DNA from: Ephemerocybe angulata
Taxonomy: Eukaryota > Basidiomycota > Agaricomycetes > Agaricales > Psathyrellaceae
Length of the DNA stretch: 64,000 bases
Reading direction: 5' to 3'
Assembly (NCBI GenBank): GCA_013368325.1
Contig: JAACJK010000223.1
Span: 248,001 to 312,000, forward strand
Part shown: positions 10,550 through 23,219 of the stretch, piece after piece
Numbering within the stretch: the stretch's first letter is position 1
Layout of the letters: each line of letters begins with the position of its first letter
Position numbers and translations under genes: made by a program
Notes under the pieces: generated by a model
The model's database searches: none
The model's input: the letters and a program-made list of their open reading frames with translations, nothing else
Told to the model about the DNA's origin: nothing

Positions 10550-11666
10550 CTATGAAAAATCCACGAAAGTCCGTTTCACGACGCCCAAGTCAGAGTACAT
10601 TCGAGCGAAGGAAGAGTTGACGCACCCCCGGAAGATAACTCGCGAGCCCTCCCTCCAATCTCTCGGTCGCCTCGCCAGGTTCCTCGGTCCATATATCTCC
10701 TGCTGACCGATCGCCCCGGCCCCCGTTGGGATGCCCATCGGCGAGAACGCGGGATAGTATCCAGCTCCCGCCCACCCAAAGACACCCTGCCCCGCCAGAT
10801 GCCCGAAACTGTTGCTCCTCGACAACCCCTCCTTCTTCCCATGCTGACCGTTCGGACCCTCACTCACCGCCCGCTTCATGCTCGAACTCCTCTTCTCCTT
10901 CCGCTTCTTCTCCTTCTTCGGCGGTTCCCATGGCGGATAGTGCGGTGACGGCGCGCCGAAGAACCCTCCTGGAGCGATGCCTCCCGATCCAAATCCTTCG
11001 AATCCTCCCCCACCGCCAGGCGCGCTCCACGGTGTATATCCCCCTCCTCCGAAGCCAAACGGCGGTGCGCCGCCAGGAGTAACCGGTGCTCCGTACGACC
11101 CCGCAGGCGTCTGAGCGCCCCACGACAGCGCGGGCGTGTTGTTGAACCCGCCAGCCGGATAACCGGAGGGCGCGTTGAAGCCCCAGCCCGTCGTAGGAGG
11201 GGCCGAGTGGGGCGCTGAACCGCCGAAACCTGGGTACCCCGAGGGTCCACCCCCACCCCCACCGACTCCCCACGGATATCCTGCGGCGAGATTGGCGGCG
11301 TTCGGGTGTGGTGTACCTGGCCCAAATGTGGGCGGCCACGGCGATCTGAGGAATCAAAGGTAAGCACAGCTGTGCAGGAAGAATGGATGGGGACGAAGAA
11401 GCTGTTACGAATGGAAGAAAGGGTGGAACGCGATGGATTCTGCGATGAGGATGGACGTACTCTCGCTGTTGGGATGCGCCGGGGAAGGCGTCGAAGAACC
11501 CTCCTCCTCCTCCGCCCCCACCTCCAAATCCGTATCCGCCCCCTCCAAAGCCCCCAGGCTGCCCGCCAGAGCTGGCGCCGGGCGGGGCTGCGTGAAACGA
11601 AGCAGGCGAGTTGGGATCGACGAGGTTGGGCATGTCGTTGTACATCTTGATGTGGGGCGAGAGCAT
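10550..11666 (-). CDS. Gly/Pro-rich protein, copy 2, 333 aa
   Basis: Exons 11666-11461 and 11345-10550 on the minus strand; the intron is 115 nt with a GTACGT donor and CTCAG acceptor, and the junction codon GA|A keeps frame. The ATG gives MLSPHIKMYNDMPN. After the Gly/Pro-rich half (residues about 20-190) comes a lysine-rich PKKEKKRKEKR stretch, possibly nuclear-targeting, then KRAVSEGPNGQ and a conserved-looking LARRPRDWREG block near the C-terminus. This copy differs from the others after VIFR: it reads 25 further codons, ending VKRTFVDFS, where copies 3-5 stop after REC. The different tails suggest the true C-terminal domain has been lost at the unit junction. Function unknown. Confidence 0.6.
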
Positions 11667-12899
11667 AAGCTTCTCCTAGGCGATGCTGTGGGCGGCCGTA
11701 CGCGGTTTCGACGATGTATTAGGGTATCGAGTGGCGCGGCGTGACAGTAGTCGATACTCTGTCGCCGTCCTAAGCGCCGTTTTGCCGATGTCGACGGCGA
11801 TTGCGGTATCCGTTAATCCTGGGGTATGCGGGAGAGAGGGAAGAGAAGGAAGCGAGAGACGAGGCAATGAATCAAACAAGAATTATACACAAAAGCAAGA
11901 ACAAAGAAGGATGGAGAGACCAAGAGCACAGCTCCGGGCTCGTAAACTGTCGTGGTGACGGTTGATGAGATCGTCCAGCTCACCGGAAGCATTGGTGACG
12001 TGTTGGGGCTTGTTGGCTTACAGCCTCCAGCGCCAATCAAGCCGTGCTCGCCGTTCCCGCAGCGACGGGCGGCGAAAGGGCGGGGTCAACAGCACCCAAG
12101 GATGGAGAATGGAAGGACTGGGGCTGGGATGCTGCTACGGGATTCCCGAGTGAATGTTGAGCGCTGAATCAGTGGCCTTGGCTCTGTACAAGGACCGAGA
12201 TAAGATTAGATTGGGTTGAAGGTGGGAACGTGCGCCAGAAAGTACCATGATAGAGGCAACAGAACGAGTTGAACTGAAGAGTAATGACGAGGGCATACCG
12301 AAGTTCTACGTGGTCTGGATCGAGCGCGCCTATTCGACTACCTGCCCTCTGTCAGAAGCTTCGCAAAAACGTCGAGGCCTCGAGAAAACAGCCCGCCGTT
12401 GTCCCCAGTGCCCGGCGGGGAAGATATGGAGGCGTGAAGGCAAATAGATGGTGAGGAGGGGGACAGGGGATGCTGGGGGGAAGGAAGAAAGAGGGGGAAG
12501 AGGGAAATGCGACGCGCTTCCTCTTCATATAATCGCGTCGCGCGGATCAACGCACGGAGCCAACACGCGAGCATTTCAACGTCCATCACACTGTGACGGT
12601 ACACGGCGGCCCACCGCTCCCCTTGCGTCATCGGGCTCTCACCGTTCCGTCAACGCACACACGAACTCCCGCGGCCTTCTCGAAGCGTCGGCCTCGGGCT
12701 TCTCTCACTGGCTTCGCGCGCCGTTCCCCATCAAGCGCGCGTCGTCTGCCTCACCCTTACGGCCCCAGACACAATCTACACAATCTACACAGTGATACAT
12801 GATATATTTTTAGATCCGCCACTCTACCCGAACGACCCATTGACTGCTGAATGCGCATCTGTACGAGGTAGTTAGCATCGACCGCCGGCGCAAGAGTAT

Positions 12900-13829
12900 A
12901 TCACCACTGACCTCAATCCAGATTCTCGCTTCCGGAAGATTCGCACTGATATTCAGAGGTATCAGCAAAAGTGGCAGGTTCAGAGGTAGTAGGGAAACTC
13001 ACCGACATGCCGTCGTGCCTCGTGCGCACAGCGCGTCAATCCATATCCCACACCAATCCCTCAACGTCCATAGGCGCAGCACTGTGGTGGTACAATAGTT
13101 AGCCTTCGTCGCCATCGGTCAGTCAGAAAGGCACGTACTCACCGACACCCTGCGGCACCCAGCCTTCCGATGCAACATCCCCAGCCTTCGTACGACCCCC
13201 ACAGCGCACTACGACGATGGTCAGCTTCCGTCTTCAGTGACCAAGCGGGGATGACACTCACCGTGAGCTCAAACGGCGATGCGGCGAAGGGCCTGGAGTC
13301 GTCGGAACCTTGCAACCTGTCGATGTGCTAGCGTAACGACGTCCGAGTCTTGCGGGGCATCCAAAGGCGACTAGCGAATCGACATGGTGGTGCGGTCGTT
13401 CGACACGAGGCAGTGAGCTGGCACACGACAGAACCTACGAACGGAACAGAATGGTGAGCGAGCACGAAATCCAAAAGGTAAGTGAACTGACCATACTATG
13501 AACTCCAGCCTGTGCATACCGTCCGCCACGTCAAAGTCCAGTGTAGTCGAGCGAAGGAAATTTCCATGGGGTCGCGTGTAATCTGAAGGACAACGAGTAC
13601 AGTGTTAGCTAGGTAAATCTAGACTACTCAGACAAAGTAAACTCACCTGTTGTCGATGCGCCATACGGTCTTCTCAGCACTGCGGACGACGACGAGAGGT
13701 GAGAATGGATTCAATAGCACTGGGACGCGAAATTAACTCACAATGGTCGACGACAAAGGCTCGAGTCTACAGACGTAGCCAGTCAGCAATACTCTTATAC
13801 TGGGAAGGGGACAAAACTCACTCTAGCCA

Positions 13830-13863
<34 letters not shown>

Positions 13864-14530
13864 TCGACACTGCAAAACGACGACGGCAGTCAGAATAAAC
13901 CCAGCCACACGACGAGGACGACTCAGAAAACTCACTGGTCATCGTCTTCAACGACGTCGAGAACAGGAGAGCGTTGGGAGGAAAAAAGGGGAGGACGTGG
14001 CAGAGGGAAGAGAAGGGGCGTGCGACTAAAAGCAAAAGAAGGCAGGGTGACACCGACATCAGTCACACCGCCGACAGGGGTAAACGGCGCACTCACAGTG
14101 CGCTCGTCGTTCACAACGACGACGAGAGGAGAATAAAGAAAAGGGCACGCAGTGTAAAGCGATGGTATTGCGTCAGAGTGAATCTTGGAAGTATTTGAAA
14201 ACAGTGAGGAAAAGAAAAGGGGGAAAGAATGGGAGAAAGGTAAAGAACGAAAATACCCCCAAACATCCCTTATACCTCCTCCCGCCATCGTGGCTCAAAA
14301 TCTCCCACAAAGCCCAATCATACCTTACGTTGAGCTGGGCCGAGACCCACGTCCGCATTATCCGGAATTCCACGCAATGAATGAACCGCGAAATGCACTT
14401 AGCAGCAGCGTTACGGCTCGCCTTGACAGGTTCGTAAGGCTTTCTCGTTACCTGTGTACATCACGTGTGTGCTGGGTAAGCGTGCCAAGGCGACGGGTAC
14501 CTGAAATTCAACTGATTTTGAGCGCGTAGG
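12900..14530 (-). other. Splice-signal-rich block C, unit 2
   Basis: Counterpart of the unit 1 block with donors kept at the same places. The triplet tract is expanded to (GAC)10 at 13830-13859. The segment TTACGGCTCGCC near 14,412 lacks the 27 bases that carry an extra GTAAGT donor in unit 1. Confidence 0.4.
13830..13859. repeat. (GAC)10 triplet tract, expanded in unit 2
   Basis: Ten GAC triplets, against five at the equivalent sites in unit 1 (2786-2800), unit 3 (24277-24291) and unit 4 (35098-35112). The tract lies in a short putative minus-strand exon of block C, where it would encode a run of Val, Ser or Arg depending on frame. Confidence 0.85.
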
Positions 14531-14739
14531 GTCGAATGGGCCGAGGAGGAGGGCCGCTTCATGCGGACGGATAATCGAAGATTTCGGAGGGTAGGGAAGT
14601 TGAGTAACGCTAGGTTATATTGTATCAGTCAGGGTTGGTTAGCTAGGCTTGAAATACGAGTGTTTTGCACTGCTATACGCGTCCTAGAATGCGTGAACCA
14701 CGCTGTGAACCACGGTTTGCTCACACAGCAACCCAGCCT

Positions 14740-16560
14740 CCAAGGCATCCCAAAATACACGTTAGTTCATACCAGCGCCACATCACAATTATAACTCACA
14801 TTCTAAGACAACCCTTAGTTGCCCTCGGGCCTCAAATCTAGCCCTTTCACGTACAACCGTGTATATCCTCCCGCTCACTCCATTCAACCAACTTCCAACG
14901 TTACGACGCCTGGAAATTTCGCTAGCCGGAATGACACCTGTCAGAGTGCATGACGACATCCAAGCTAGTGTGAGAGAGATGGAGTGTATATCCTGCATTC
15001 GTTCAAACTTCCGTTTGGGTCTGAACGAGTGCGGCGGAGGAGACCATGTCCGATCCCGTCGACATTTTGGGGTTGAGTTTGCACATCTCTGAGATAATAC
15101 CAGTGCGTACCAGAAGATCTACAGGCTTCAGTAAGTACTATAATTGACTCAGTGAGTGCTGAACTGGCCTGCATCGCATAACTCTGGTTTATAGACGAAG
15201 TTCAGCCACGGGCGCTTATCTCGACGGAATGGACTTGGTGCATGACGCACACCTCCGGCAGTAATATTAACACTATTAGACTTCATTTTGTACTGGGTTT
15301 GCACAGATTTTCACGATGATATCACTATAGATTAGACTTTACACATACATACCAACTATGCTCAGGTCGCGCAATTGCCATATTGACACAAAGAAGCGGC
15401 CGGAGGTGGACTTCAATATCTCGAGCTGAGGCGTCCGATCTCAGATTCGATATTAAGCTCATTTGTGACAGCACCGTGTAATTCAGTATGTTGCGTAAAT
15501 TGCGTGGAGATGCTTGGGTTCGGCGGTTCCGATGCTGGTCGCTCACCCTACGTATTGACACACACCAGCGGAAATTACACAGAGGTGGATTCGGATGTCC
15601 GGAGTCGGGGCGTCAGATTTCAGATCCAATATTACCCTATTTCGTGAGAGTGATGCACAAAGCGGTACATGGCGTGCCTGCGAACGACTCCAGATTCGTT
15701 GGATGTGACGAAATGTCGTGTTGGGCTCCCAAGTATTTTGAGGTTACAACATCTGAACAAACCTCGACCTTGCGACAGCCGCGAACGAGTCCCAAAATAC
15801 ACGTTAGCTCATATCAACGCCACATACAAATCATAACCCATATTCTGAAACAGGATTGAGTTGGCTTCGAGCCCCAGGCGTGGCCTTTTCACGTACAGCG
15901 TTCTATATCCTCCCGCACACCCCATTCATCCGACTTCCAACATTACGACGTCTGCAAATTTCGCTAGCCTGAATGGCACCTGTCAGAGTGAATGACGACA
16001 TCCATTCTAGTGTGAGAGAGATGGAGCGAGTATCTTACATTCGTTCAACCTTCCGTTTGCGTCTGAGCGAGTGCGGCGGCGGAGCCCATGCAACCGATCC
16101 CGTCGATATTGTCAAGATGGATTTGCATACCTTTGGGATGATATCGGTGTCCCACAGGTTGTCTCAGAGGCTTATCAAATAATATATTTCAGTCGTTGAG
16201 TGCTATCTTTTCCTGCACTTCATAAATCCGAGGTATAGAGCCATGGGCGCTTAACTTCAGGGAATGAACTTGACCAATGACGCACACCCCCGGCACTAAT
16301 TATCATATTAGACTTTAACCCCTTACAAATTAGACACAGATTTCCGCAATGATATCACGACCTCGCCAGTAACATGCCAAGTGTGCTCAGGTCGCCGCAA
16401 CTGCCATATTGGCCCAGAAACGCGGAAATTGGCCAGACCCCCAGACGTGGATTTGACTGTCTTGACCCGGGGCGTCAGATCTCTGATCGTTGTGACCTGA
16501 ATATTACAAAGTGACGCAAACGCTAAAATCCGCTTGATTCACGGAAATGGATTCGGAGAC
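14740..16560. repeat. Block D, unit 2
   Basis: The same two-copy internal repeat, shortened. The stretch matching unit 1 5,530-5,880 is largely missing here: the text jumps from GTTGTGACCTGAATATTAC near 16,485 to ATTCGCGAGATACGCAATTC near 16,566. Confidence 0.55.
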
Positions 16561-17010
16561 TTTCTATTCGCGAGATACGCAATTCATTATGGCCATCTGA
16601 GAACGGAGAGCAGACTTCGCTCACACGACATTGCGACACATCACTTGGCACGTACATATAGACAAGTGATCTAATATTCTTGAATAATGCTAGTACGTCA
16701 GTGGTTTGCGTGGGCTTCCCAAATGGTGCTTGCGTGTGAGGAGCGGGATGAGGAGCAGGACATATCGGCATCCGCATGTTGCAACTTCATCATCTCACAC
16801 CCACAGAACGTACCATCAAAGGTCACCATGTTTACCCCTAGAGTGCAGTTCCGCGCTACGACGGCCTAAACTGGCTGTGTCTCGTCAAAGGCGAGTCGGA
16901 AAGGGTATCCTTGATTTAGGCGCCCGTGTGCCCTGATCGGCCCCAGCCCCGTTTGGCGTTCCCCGGTCACTGTTATATTAGTACATCCGAGAAGGCTAAA
17001 TATCATCTAT

Positions 17011-19523
17011 TTATTGCATGCGTCGTTCGCCTCCGTTCGCCTCCGCGAGAATTAAACTGAGCGGCATCGAGACAGTAACCGCCAAGTCAAATTCAATTGA
17101 CTTGCATGCTGGGATTAATTGATCCATGCCACGGAATGCCGTGCGCCCATGCGATCAAGGACGGTCCTTGGGGCTAACATCGTGCGACGTCAGCGAAAAT
17201 ACATCGCGCGAAATAAGATGCTCGGCTCCATCGAGCATGATCGTAGCGGCGTGCAGGGGTGGTCAATTGGCCAAGTTTTCTTACCATACGTACCATCCTG
17301 GTGTGACATTCCAGGCCCGATGTATTTTGGGACGCGTCAGTGCGTGGCGAGTAAGCGCTTACCGTGTCGGCCCGAATAATGCTCATGTCATACTCTACTC
17401 TAAATCTACGTACGTATCCCTAGCGAGACGGGTCATTAGCACATAATTCAAAAGAGGAAATTTGGAGGACGAGGGGTGACGTACCAATTCAATTGCTGGG
17501 CGCCGATCTCTGTGGCATGTGTCAGAAAAAGAGCGAAATCCGAGGAACATAGACTTACCAAAATAGGGGTGAGAGCGGCGCCGTGTGTTTTTCTTGGACT
17601 TCTGAAAAGGAGGTGTCAGAGTGGGATAAGGGAAGTGATCAGGTACTTACCCAGGCAAGTCTATTACGCCGAATTCAAGCTAGAGTTGGAATCACGAATC
17701 ACGTCAGTCACGCATGCATGTGCGAGCAGAGGAGTCACTTGCCTCCATGAGCGCGCCACTTTGCGGGCGTATTTTCCGGGAATACTCATACTGGGGAATC
17801 AAATCAAAGAGAGGAATGTGAGAGCACAATTGAATACGTACCGCACAGCGCTTGTTCTTCGGTCTCGAGTAAACGAAGGCTGTGATCGGCGTGGCGTCAG
17901 TCAATTAAAGCGTGTGAGAGCGAAAAATCAAAACTCGCCTCTGTGTCAAAAGTCTAAATTGAATGGCACCGAAAGTCAAAGCAAACGCGATGGACTTACC
18001 AGGGACGTATCCCAAAGCGGATATTGCACCTGGGTAGATGAGTCGTCAAGATTGAGATGTGCGAGACTAATGAAGACATACGCTGATGCCCGTTTCGCGA
18101 AATCACGACAGAAATGTTTCCCGCGAGCGGGGTGCAGGACTGGCATAGGTGGTTGAGGCGGATACGTGCAACTGCGGGGGCTGAACATCGAGCAAGCGAC
18201 ACTCTCATACAGTTTGGCACCGTGAGCGTTGTCAAAGCAAGCCTATGGACCGAATGAGGTAAAATCGTCCGAAATGGGATGAAGCTGACGTACCTCAAAA
18301 TTTAGAAAGGTGATCGGGTGCGATAGTGAAGTAACGACGGATCGAAATCCGCCGAGCGGGAAGGGGAATTTGGTGAGTGACGAAATCTGACTGTGAAAGG
18401 TCTATACGTACTGACGGTGTGAGAGCGACGGCCCCTCACTCCGAAATTGAGCAGGAAAACATGACGAAATCCCTGTCCGGGATCAAAGCGCTGAGGGACG
18501 TGGCGATATTCCGGAAAAGGATGGAGTCAGTTTGGCGAGATGGATGATTACGGGGGATACGCACCAAGGGAGTCCATGATCGCCTAATGGCAGCGTTGTG
18601 CTGTGCGAGAGCGTACCGCTTCCGGGACTTGGCGCTTATTTGGGATTGGTGGGGTGATGGCGGCTGCGTTTGCGCCGACGCAACAGAAATGCGTCCGGAA
18701 AACGGATCGGTGTGCTAGGGAAAGGAGGGGGAAAGGGAGCTCTAGAATAGAAGGGAATCAACGCACGCACCACACTCGTCCCAGAGTCCCATTTCCACCC
18801 CTCCGCCTTGCATTTCAAAAACAACCATTTTCCACCGCCGCGCGCCACGTAGCGAGCGCCCGGAGGGCGCTCGCGTCTCGAATTCCTGGAAACAGAATAT
18901 GAGCAGCGATTGGTAGAGGGAGAAGGTTGCAACGTGCCAAGGATGGAATCCAGAAGACGGGGTGGATGGTGTGAGTCGTCATGATGAGACGTGGCGAGGT
19001 GGGCGTTATGAGCTACAGACGGTCTTGACGTGGCGATCGTCGAGTGTGTTGGCGCAGCAATAATGGATCTGACTATGCCGCCGTGTCAAATGAATCCCGG
19101 TGAAAAGTAAAGAGCTTGTGAAAATGGTCATACTCACCTGGAATTGCGCCGAGACGACGTATCGAGTTCCGGAAAACGGGGTCTGGAGGTGGATGGAATG
19201 ACGTACCTGTGTGTTGGGATGATCTTGACGCGATGGAGACGACTTCAGAGATAGCTTCGATCAGGAAACGGCTCTCGTAGGCGGTGAGGACGTACTTTGA
19301 GGGACTGGAATACAAAAGCGCCCGCTTGTGTATTCCATACGCAGGATATCGAGTCTTGAGGAACCCATGAGTGCGCGAAGTGACGTGGCAATGTAGCTAT
19401 GTATCGCCTTCCGGCGAGCAGGGATGGGGAATGTCAGGCTCGAACTGAATGGCGGCGGAGCACGTACCTGGGATCGTCAACGACGTTGACACTATATAAA
19501 TTCTTCCGGGAATCGGGGTAAAG
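17011..19523 (-). CDS. Unrecognised intron-dense gene E, unit 2 (partial model)
   Basis: Same exon series as unit 1. An 18-bp deletion in the exon encoding IGAQQLN removes exactly six codons and keeps the donor. An 8-bp deletion near 17,743 falls at the donor side of an intron and leaves a clean GCAAGT donor, and a 33-bp deletion near 17,977 lies within an intron. 46 bases near 18,502-18,547, including a CTGAC branch-like motif on the minus strand, are present only here. The final codons before the stop read MQ instead of VQ. Confidence 0.42.
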
Positions 19524-20959
19524 CTGCAGAACAATGTTAGTCCTCTCCTGCTGACCACATCCCGACGACGAAGTCACCATGGCTGGAAATCCGGCGCTGG
19601 AGAGCGAGCTTGCGAAAGGCTTGAGGAGCGAACTTGGGTGCGACCATCGAATTAACGACGTATCGCCGTCCGGCGAGCGGCATCTCGATGTGCGAGAGGG
19701 AGGAAAAAAATGGGGGACAAAACGAGGGTGGGAGAATTGGATGGACGACGGGATAGACTCAAGAGACTATCCCAAAGCCCACGACGAGAGCCAAGTCCAG
19801 CCGGCATGGTCAGCGGAGTAAGTAAGCGGACGCGAATAACTGACATTCATTTGCAGGGGCGCGTCGGCTAGGCTGTGCGACACTTTCGCGAGCCGTGAAC
19901 TTGGACTAAGATACTCTTGCACGCAGGCGCTCAAGCGCCTCGATACGCAGGAGAAATAAATAGATTTCATTGGAGGAGAGTCTACGAAAGGAGGCTAGCA
20001 AGAATGCCTACCACTATGGACTCGAGTCGATGGCGTACGGCAAGAGCAAAGTACGTACGTTTCAGCTTGACAGCCGAAATTAGACCTGCCGCCCGACTCC
20101 CGACGCAGTGAGAAACTCTCCATCCTCCTCAACCTGAATTCCCCTCATTCCGGCGAGGCTCATCGCAATATAGATTCAAAGTATACGACTTACACTGAAC
20201 CAGATTCTAAGTCCAGTTCAGGAGGGAGACGGCGGTGGACTCGTACGGCCAATTCAAGCGAACGAAGAGTCTAATTAGTTTGACAGAATGAACACATTCC
20301 GTCAAAACGTAACTACGGTGTCTATTGAGAGGGCGCATGGGCATGGGCAGGGCATCCTCCCCTCCAGCATGTCTCGAGACCTCGCAACACGCACGCATTG
20401 CGTAGCGCGGGGGCTCGAGAGACGACGGAGGGAAGGAGAGGGAGAGGGACGAATGAAAGGGACGTACCTGCATGGAGGGCTAAGCGACGAGGCGGACAGG
20501 GTGGTACGTACACGCCGAGACCCGCGCGGAACTCGCCCCCGAGCCGTATCTCCGGTGGTTTGTTGAACGAGAATCAACCAACGCACCAGTCACGTTCGCA
20601 GCAAATAGGTGCAACGTAACGAAGGTATATAACATGTGGGACGTACCTTGGACGTCCACCATCCACCCTCCATGCCGTCCTCCATCGCCGCCGCCCCTTT
20701 GCCTCTCCATCGCCCTCCTCGTCATCGTCGTCGCCACCGTCCCCCCTCGCCCTCCTCGGTTCGTCTTCGTCGTACCCTCCCGTAGTCGATCCTCATGTAC
20801 CTAGTCAGTAGATAGCCTCCACGGTCCCGGCGCGCAGGGTGAATCCCTGCGCGTTGGGGCCGATAATGGAGGATGCCGTGGGAATAGACACCTATGAAAA
20901 ATCTATGAAAGTTCGTTTCACGACGTCAAAAGACTACGAAGGAAAGGTCGACGCACCGC

Positions 20960-22007
20960 TCAGCACTCCCGGAAGATAACTCGCGAGCCCTCCCTCCAAT
21001 CCCTCGGTCGCCTCGCCAGGTTCCTCGGCCCATACACCTCCTGCTGACCGATCGCCCCGGCCCCCGTTGGGATGCCCATCGGCGAGAACGCGGGATAGTA
21101 TCCAGCTCCCGCCCACCCAAAGACACCCTGCCCCGCCAGATGCCCGAAACTATTGCTCCTCGACAGCCCCTCCTTCTTCCTATGCTGACCATTCGGACCC
21201 TCACTCACCGCCCGCTTCATGCTCAAACTCCTCTTCTCCTTCCGCTTCTTCTCCTTCTTCGGCGGTTCCCATGGCGGATAGTGCGGTGACGGCGCGCCGA
21301 AGAACCCTCCTGGAGCGATGCCTCCCGATCCAAACCCTTCAAATCCTCCCCCACCGCCAGGCGCGCTCCACGGTGTATATCCCCCTCCTCCGAAGCCAAA
21401 CGGCGGTGCGCCGCCAGGAGTAACCGGTGCTCCGTACGACCCCGCAGGCGTCTGAGCGCCCCACGACAGCGCGGGCGTGTTGTTGAACCCGCCAGCCGGA
21501 TAACCGGAGGGCGCGTTGAAGCCCCAGCCCGTCGTAGGAGGGGCCGAGTGGGGCGCTGAACCGCCGAAACCTGGGTACCCCGAGGGTCCACCCCCACCCC
21601 CACCGACTCCCCACGGATATCCTGCGGCGAGATTGGCGGCGTTCGGGTGTGGTGTACCTGGCCCAAATGTGGGCGGCCACGGCGATCTGAGGAATCAAAG
21701 GTAAGCACAGCTGTGCAGGAAGAATGGATGGGGACGAAGAAGCTGTTACGAATGGAAGAAAGGGTGGAACGCGATGGATTCTGCGATGAGGATGGACGTA
21801 CTCTCGCTGTTGGGATGCGCCGGGGAAGGCGTCGAAGAACCCTCCTCCTCCTCCGCCCCCACCTCCAAATCCGTATCCGCCCCCTCCAAAGCCTCCAGGC
21901 TGCCCGCCAGAGCTGGCGCCGGGCGGGGCTGCGTGAAACGAAGCAGGCGAGTTGGGATCGACGAGGTTGGGCATGTCGTTGTACATCTTGATGTGGGGCG
22001 AGAGCAT
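20960..22007 (-). CDS. Gly/Pro-rich protein, copy 3, 310 aa
   Basis: Exons 22007-21802 and 21686-20960, minus strand, with the same intron position and phase as copy 2. The protein runs from MLSPHIKMYNDMPN through the poly-Gly stretch, the basic PKKEKKRKEKR segment and LARRPRDWREG, and stops right after VIFREC. The three bases that follow the arginine differ from copy 2, giving an early TGA, so the C-terminus is shorter. It may be a functional low-complexity protein or a truncated family member. A TATATAAA box lies at 22839-22846, about 830 bp upstream of the ATG, so a long or spliced leader would be needed. Confidence 0.6.
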
Positions 22008-22838
22008 AAGCTTCTCCTAGTCGTTGTGGGCGGTCGTACGCGGTGTCGACGATGTATTAGGGTATCGAGTGGCGCGGCGTGACAGGAGTCGATACTCTGG
22101 TCGTAGTCCTAAGCGCCGTTTTGCCGCTGTCGAAGGCGATTGCGGTATCTGTGAATCCTGGGTATGCGAGAGAGAGGGGGAAGAGAAGGAACCGAGAGTG
22201 AATCAAACAAGAAGAAAAGCAAGAACAAAGAAGGATGAGATCCCAAGAGCACAGCTCCGGGCTCGTAATGCAACTGTCGTGGTGACGGTTGATGAGATCG
22301 TCCAGCTCACCGGACGCATTGGTGACGTGTTGGGGCTTGTTGGCTTACAGCCTCCAGCGCCAATCACCGTGCTCGCCGTTCCCGCAGCGACGAGCGGCGC
22401 AAGGGCGGGGTCAACAGCACTTCCAAGGATGTAGAATGGAAGGACTGGGAAGGACTGGGATGCTACTACGCGATTCCCGAGTGAATGCTGTTGAGCGCTG
22501 AATCAGTGGCCTTGGCTCTGTAAAAGGACCGAGATAAGATTAGATTGTGTTCAAGGTGGGAACGGGCGCCAGAGCGTACCATGATAGAGGCAACAGAACG
22601 AGTTGCACTGGAGAGTAATGACAAGGGCATACCGAAGTTCTACGTGGTCTCTAGATCGAGCGCGCCTATTCGACTACCCGCCCTTGGTCAGAAGCTTCGA
22701 GGCCTCGAGAAAGCAGCCCGCCGTGCCCGGCGGGGAAGATATGGAGGCGTGGAGGCAAATAGATGGTGGGGATGGGGGAGGGGGATGGTGGGGGGAAGGA
22801 AGAAAGAGGGGGAAGAGGGAAATGCGACGCGTTTCCTC

Positions 22839-22846
22839 TTTATATA
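22839..22846 (-). promoter_or_regulatory. TATA-like box upstream of Gly/Pro-rich copy 3
   Basis: TATATAAA read on the minus strand, in a GC-rich setting (CGCGACGCGAT before it, a purine/pyrimidine-rich tract after it). The same site is TATACAAA in unit 1 (1457-1464) and TATATGAA in unit 2 (12524-12531), so only units 3, 4 and 5 keep the consensus. Confidence 0.4.
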
Positions 22847-23219
22847 ATCGCGTCGCGCGGATCAACGCACGGAGCCAACACGCGAGCATTTCAATGTCCA
22901 TCACACTGTGACGGTAAGCGCGCACGGCAGCCCACCGCTCTCCTGCGTCATCGGCCTCATAGCGTTCGTCAACGCGACGCGGATGGTCTCCCCATCACGA
23001 ACTCCCGCGGCCTTCTCGACGCGTCGGCCTCGGGCTTCTCTCAGTGCCGTTCCCCACCAAATGGGCGTCATCCACCCCTCACTCAAAGTACAAAGACGTG
23101 CTACACAAATGTCTACTCTAGTGTCCACTACTCTCATTCAGTCCGCGAACACCATAACGCCCCGTTGAGTCCTAAATGCCCCTCTGTACGAGGGCGTTAG
23201 CATCAACCGCCGTCTGTGA

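Larger units (their letters stand above)
1..11049. repeat. Array unit 1 (11,049 bp)
   Basis: First complete unit in the window, phased arbitrarily at the window start, which falls inside exon 2 of the Gly/Pro-rich gene. From about 4,400 rightwards it is nearly identical to unit 3 at a constant offset of 21,457; after the MITE the offset is 21,163, and the difference of 294 is exactly the 286-bp MITE plus one 8-bp target duplication. Left of about 4,400 it differs from unit 3 by many substitutions and indels. Confidence 0.9.
11050..21390. repeat. Array unit 2 (10,341 bp)
   Basis: Shortest complete unit. It is the most diverged in the middle (about 13,000-17,400) and lacks several short segments found in units 1, 3 and 4, including 18 bp near 17,485, 8 bp near 17,743 and 33 bp near 17,977. 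It alone keeps 46 extra bases near 18,502-18,547. From about 18,600 to its end it is nearly identical to unit 3 at an offset of 10,821. Confidence 0.9.
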
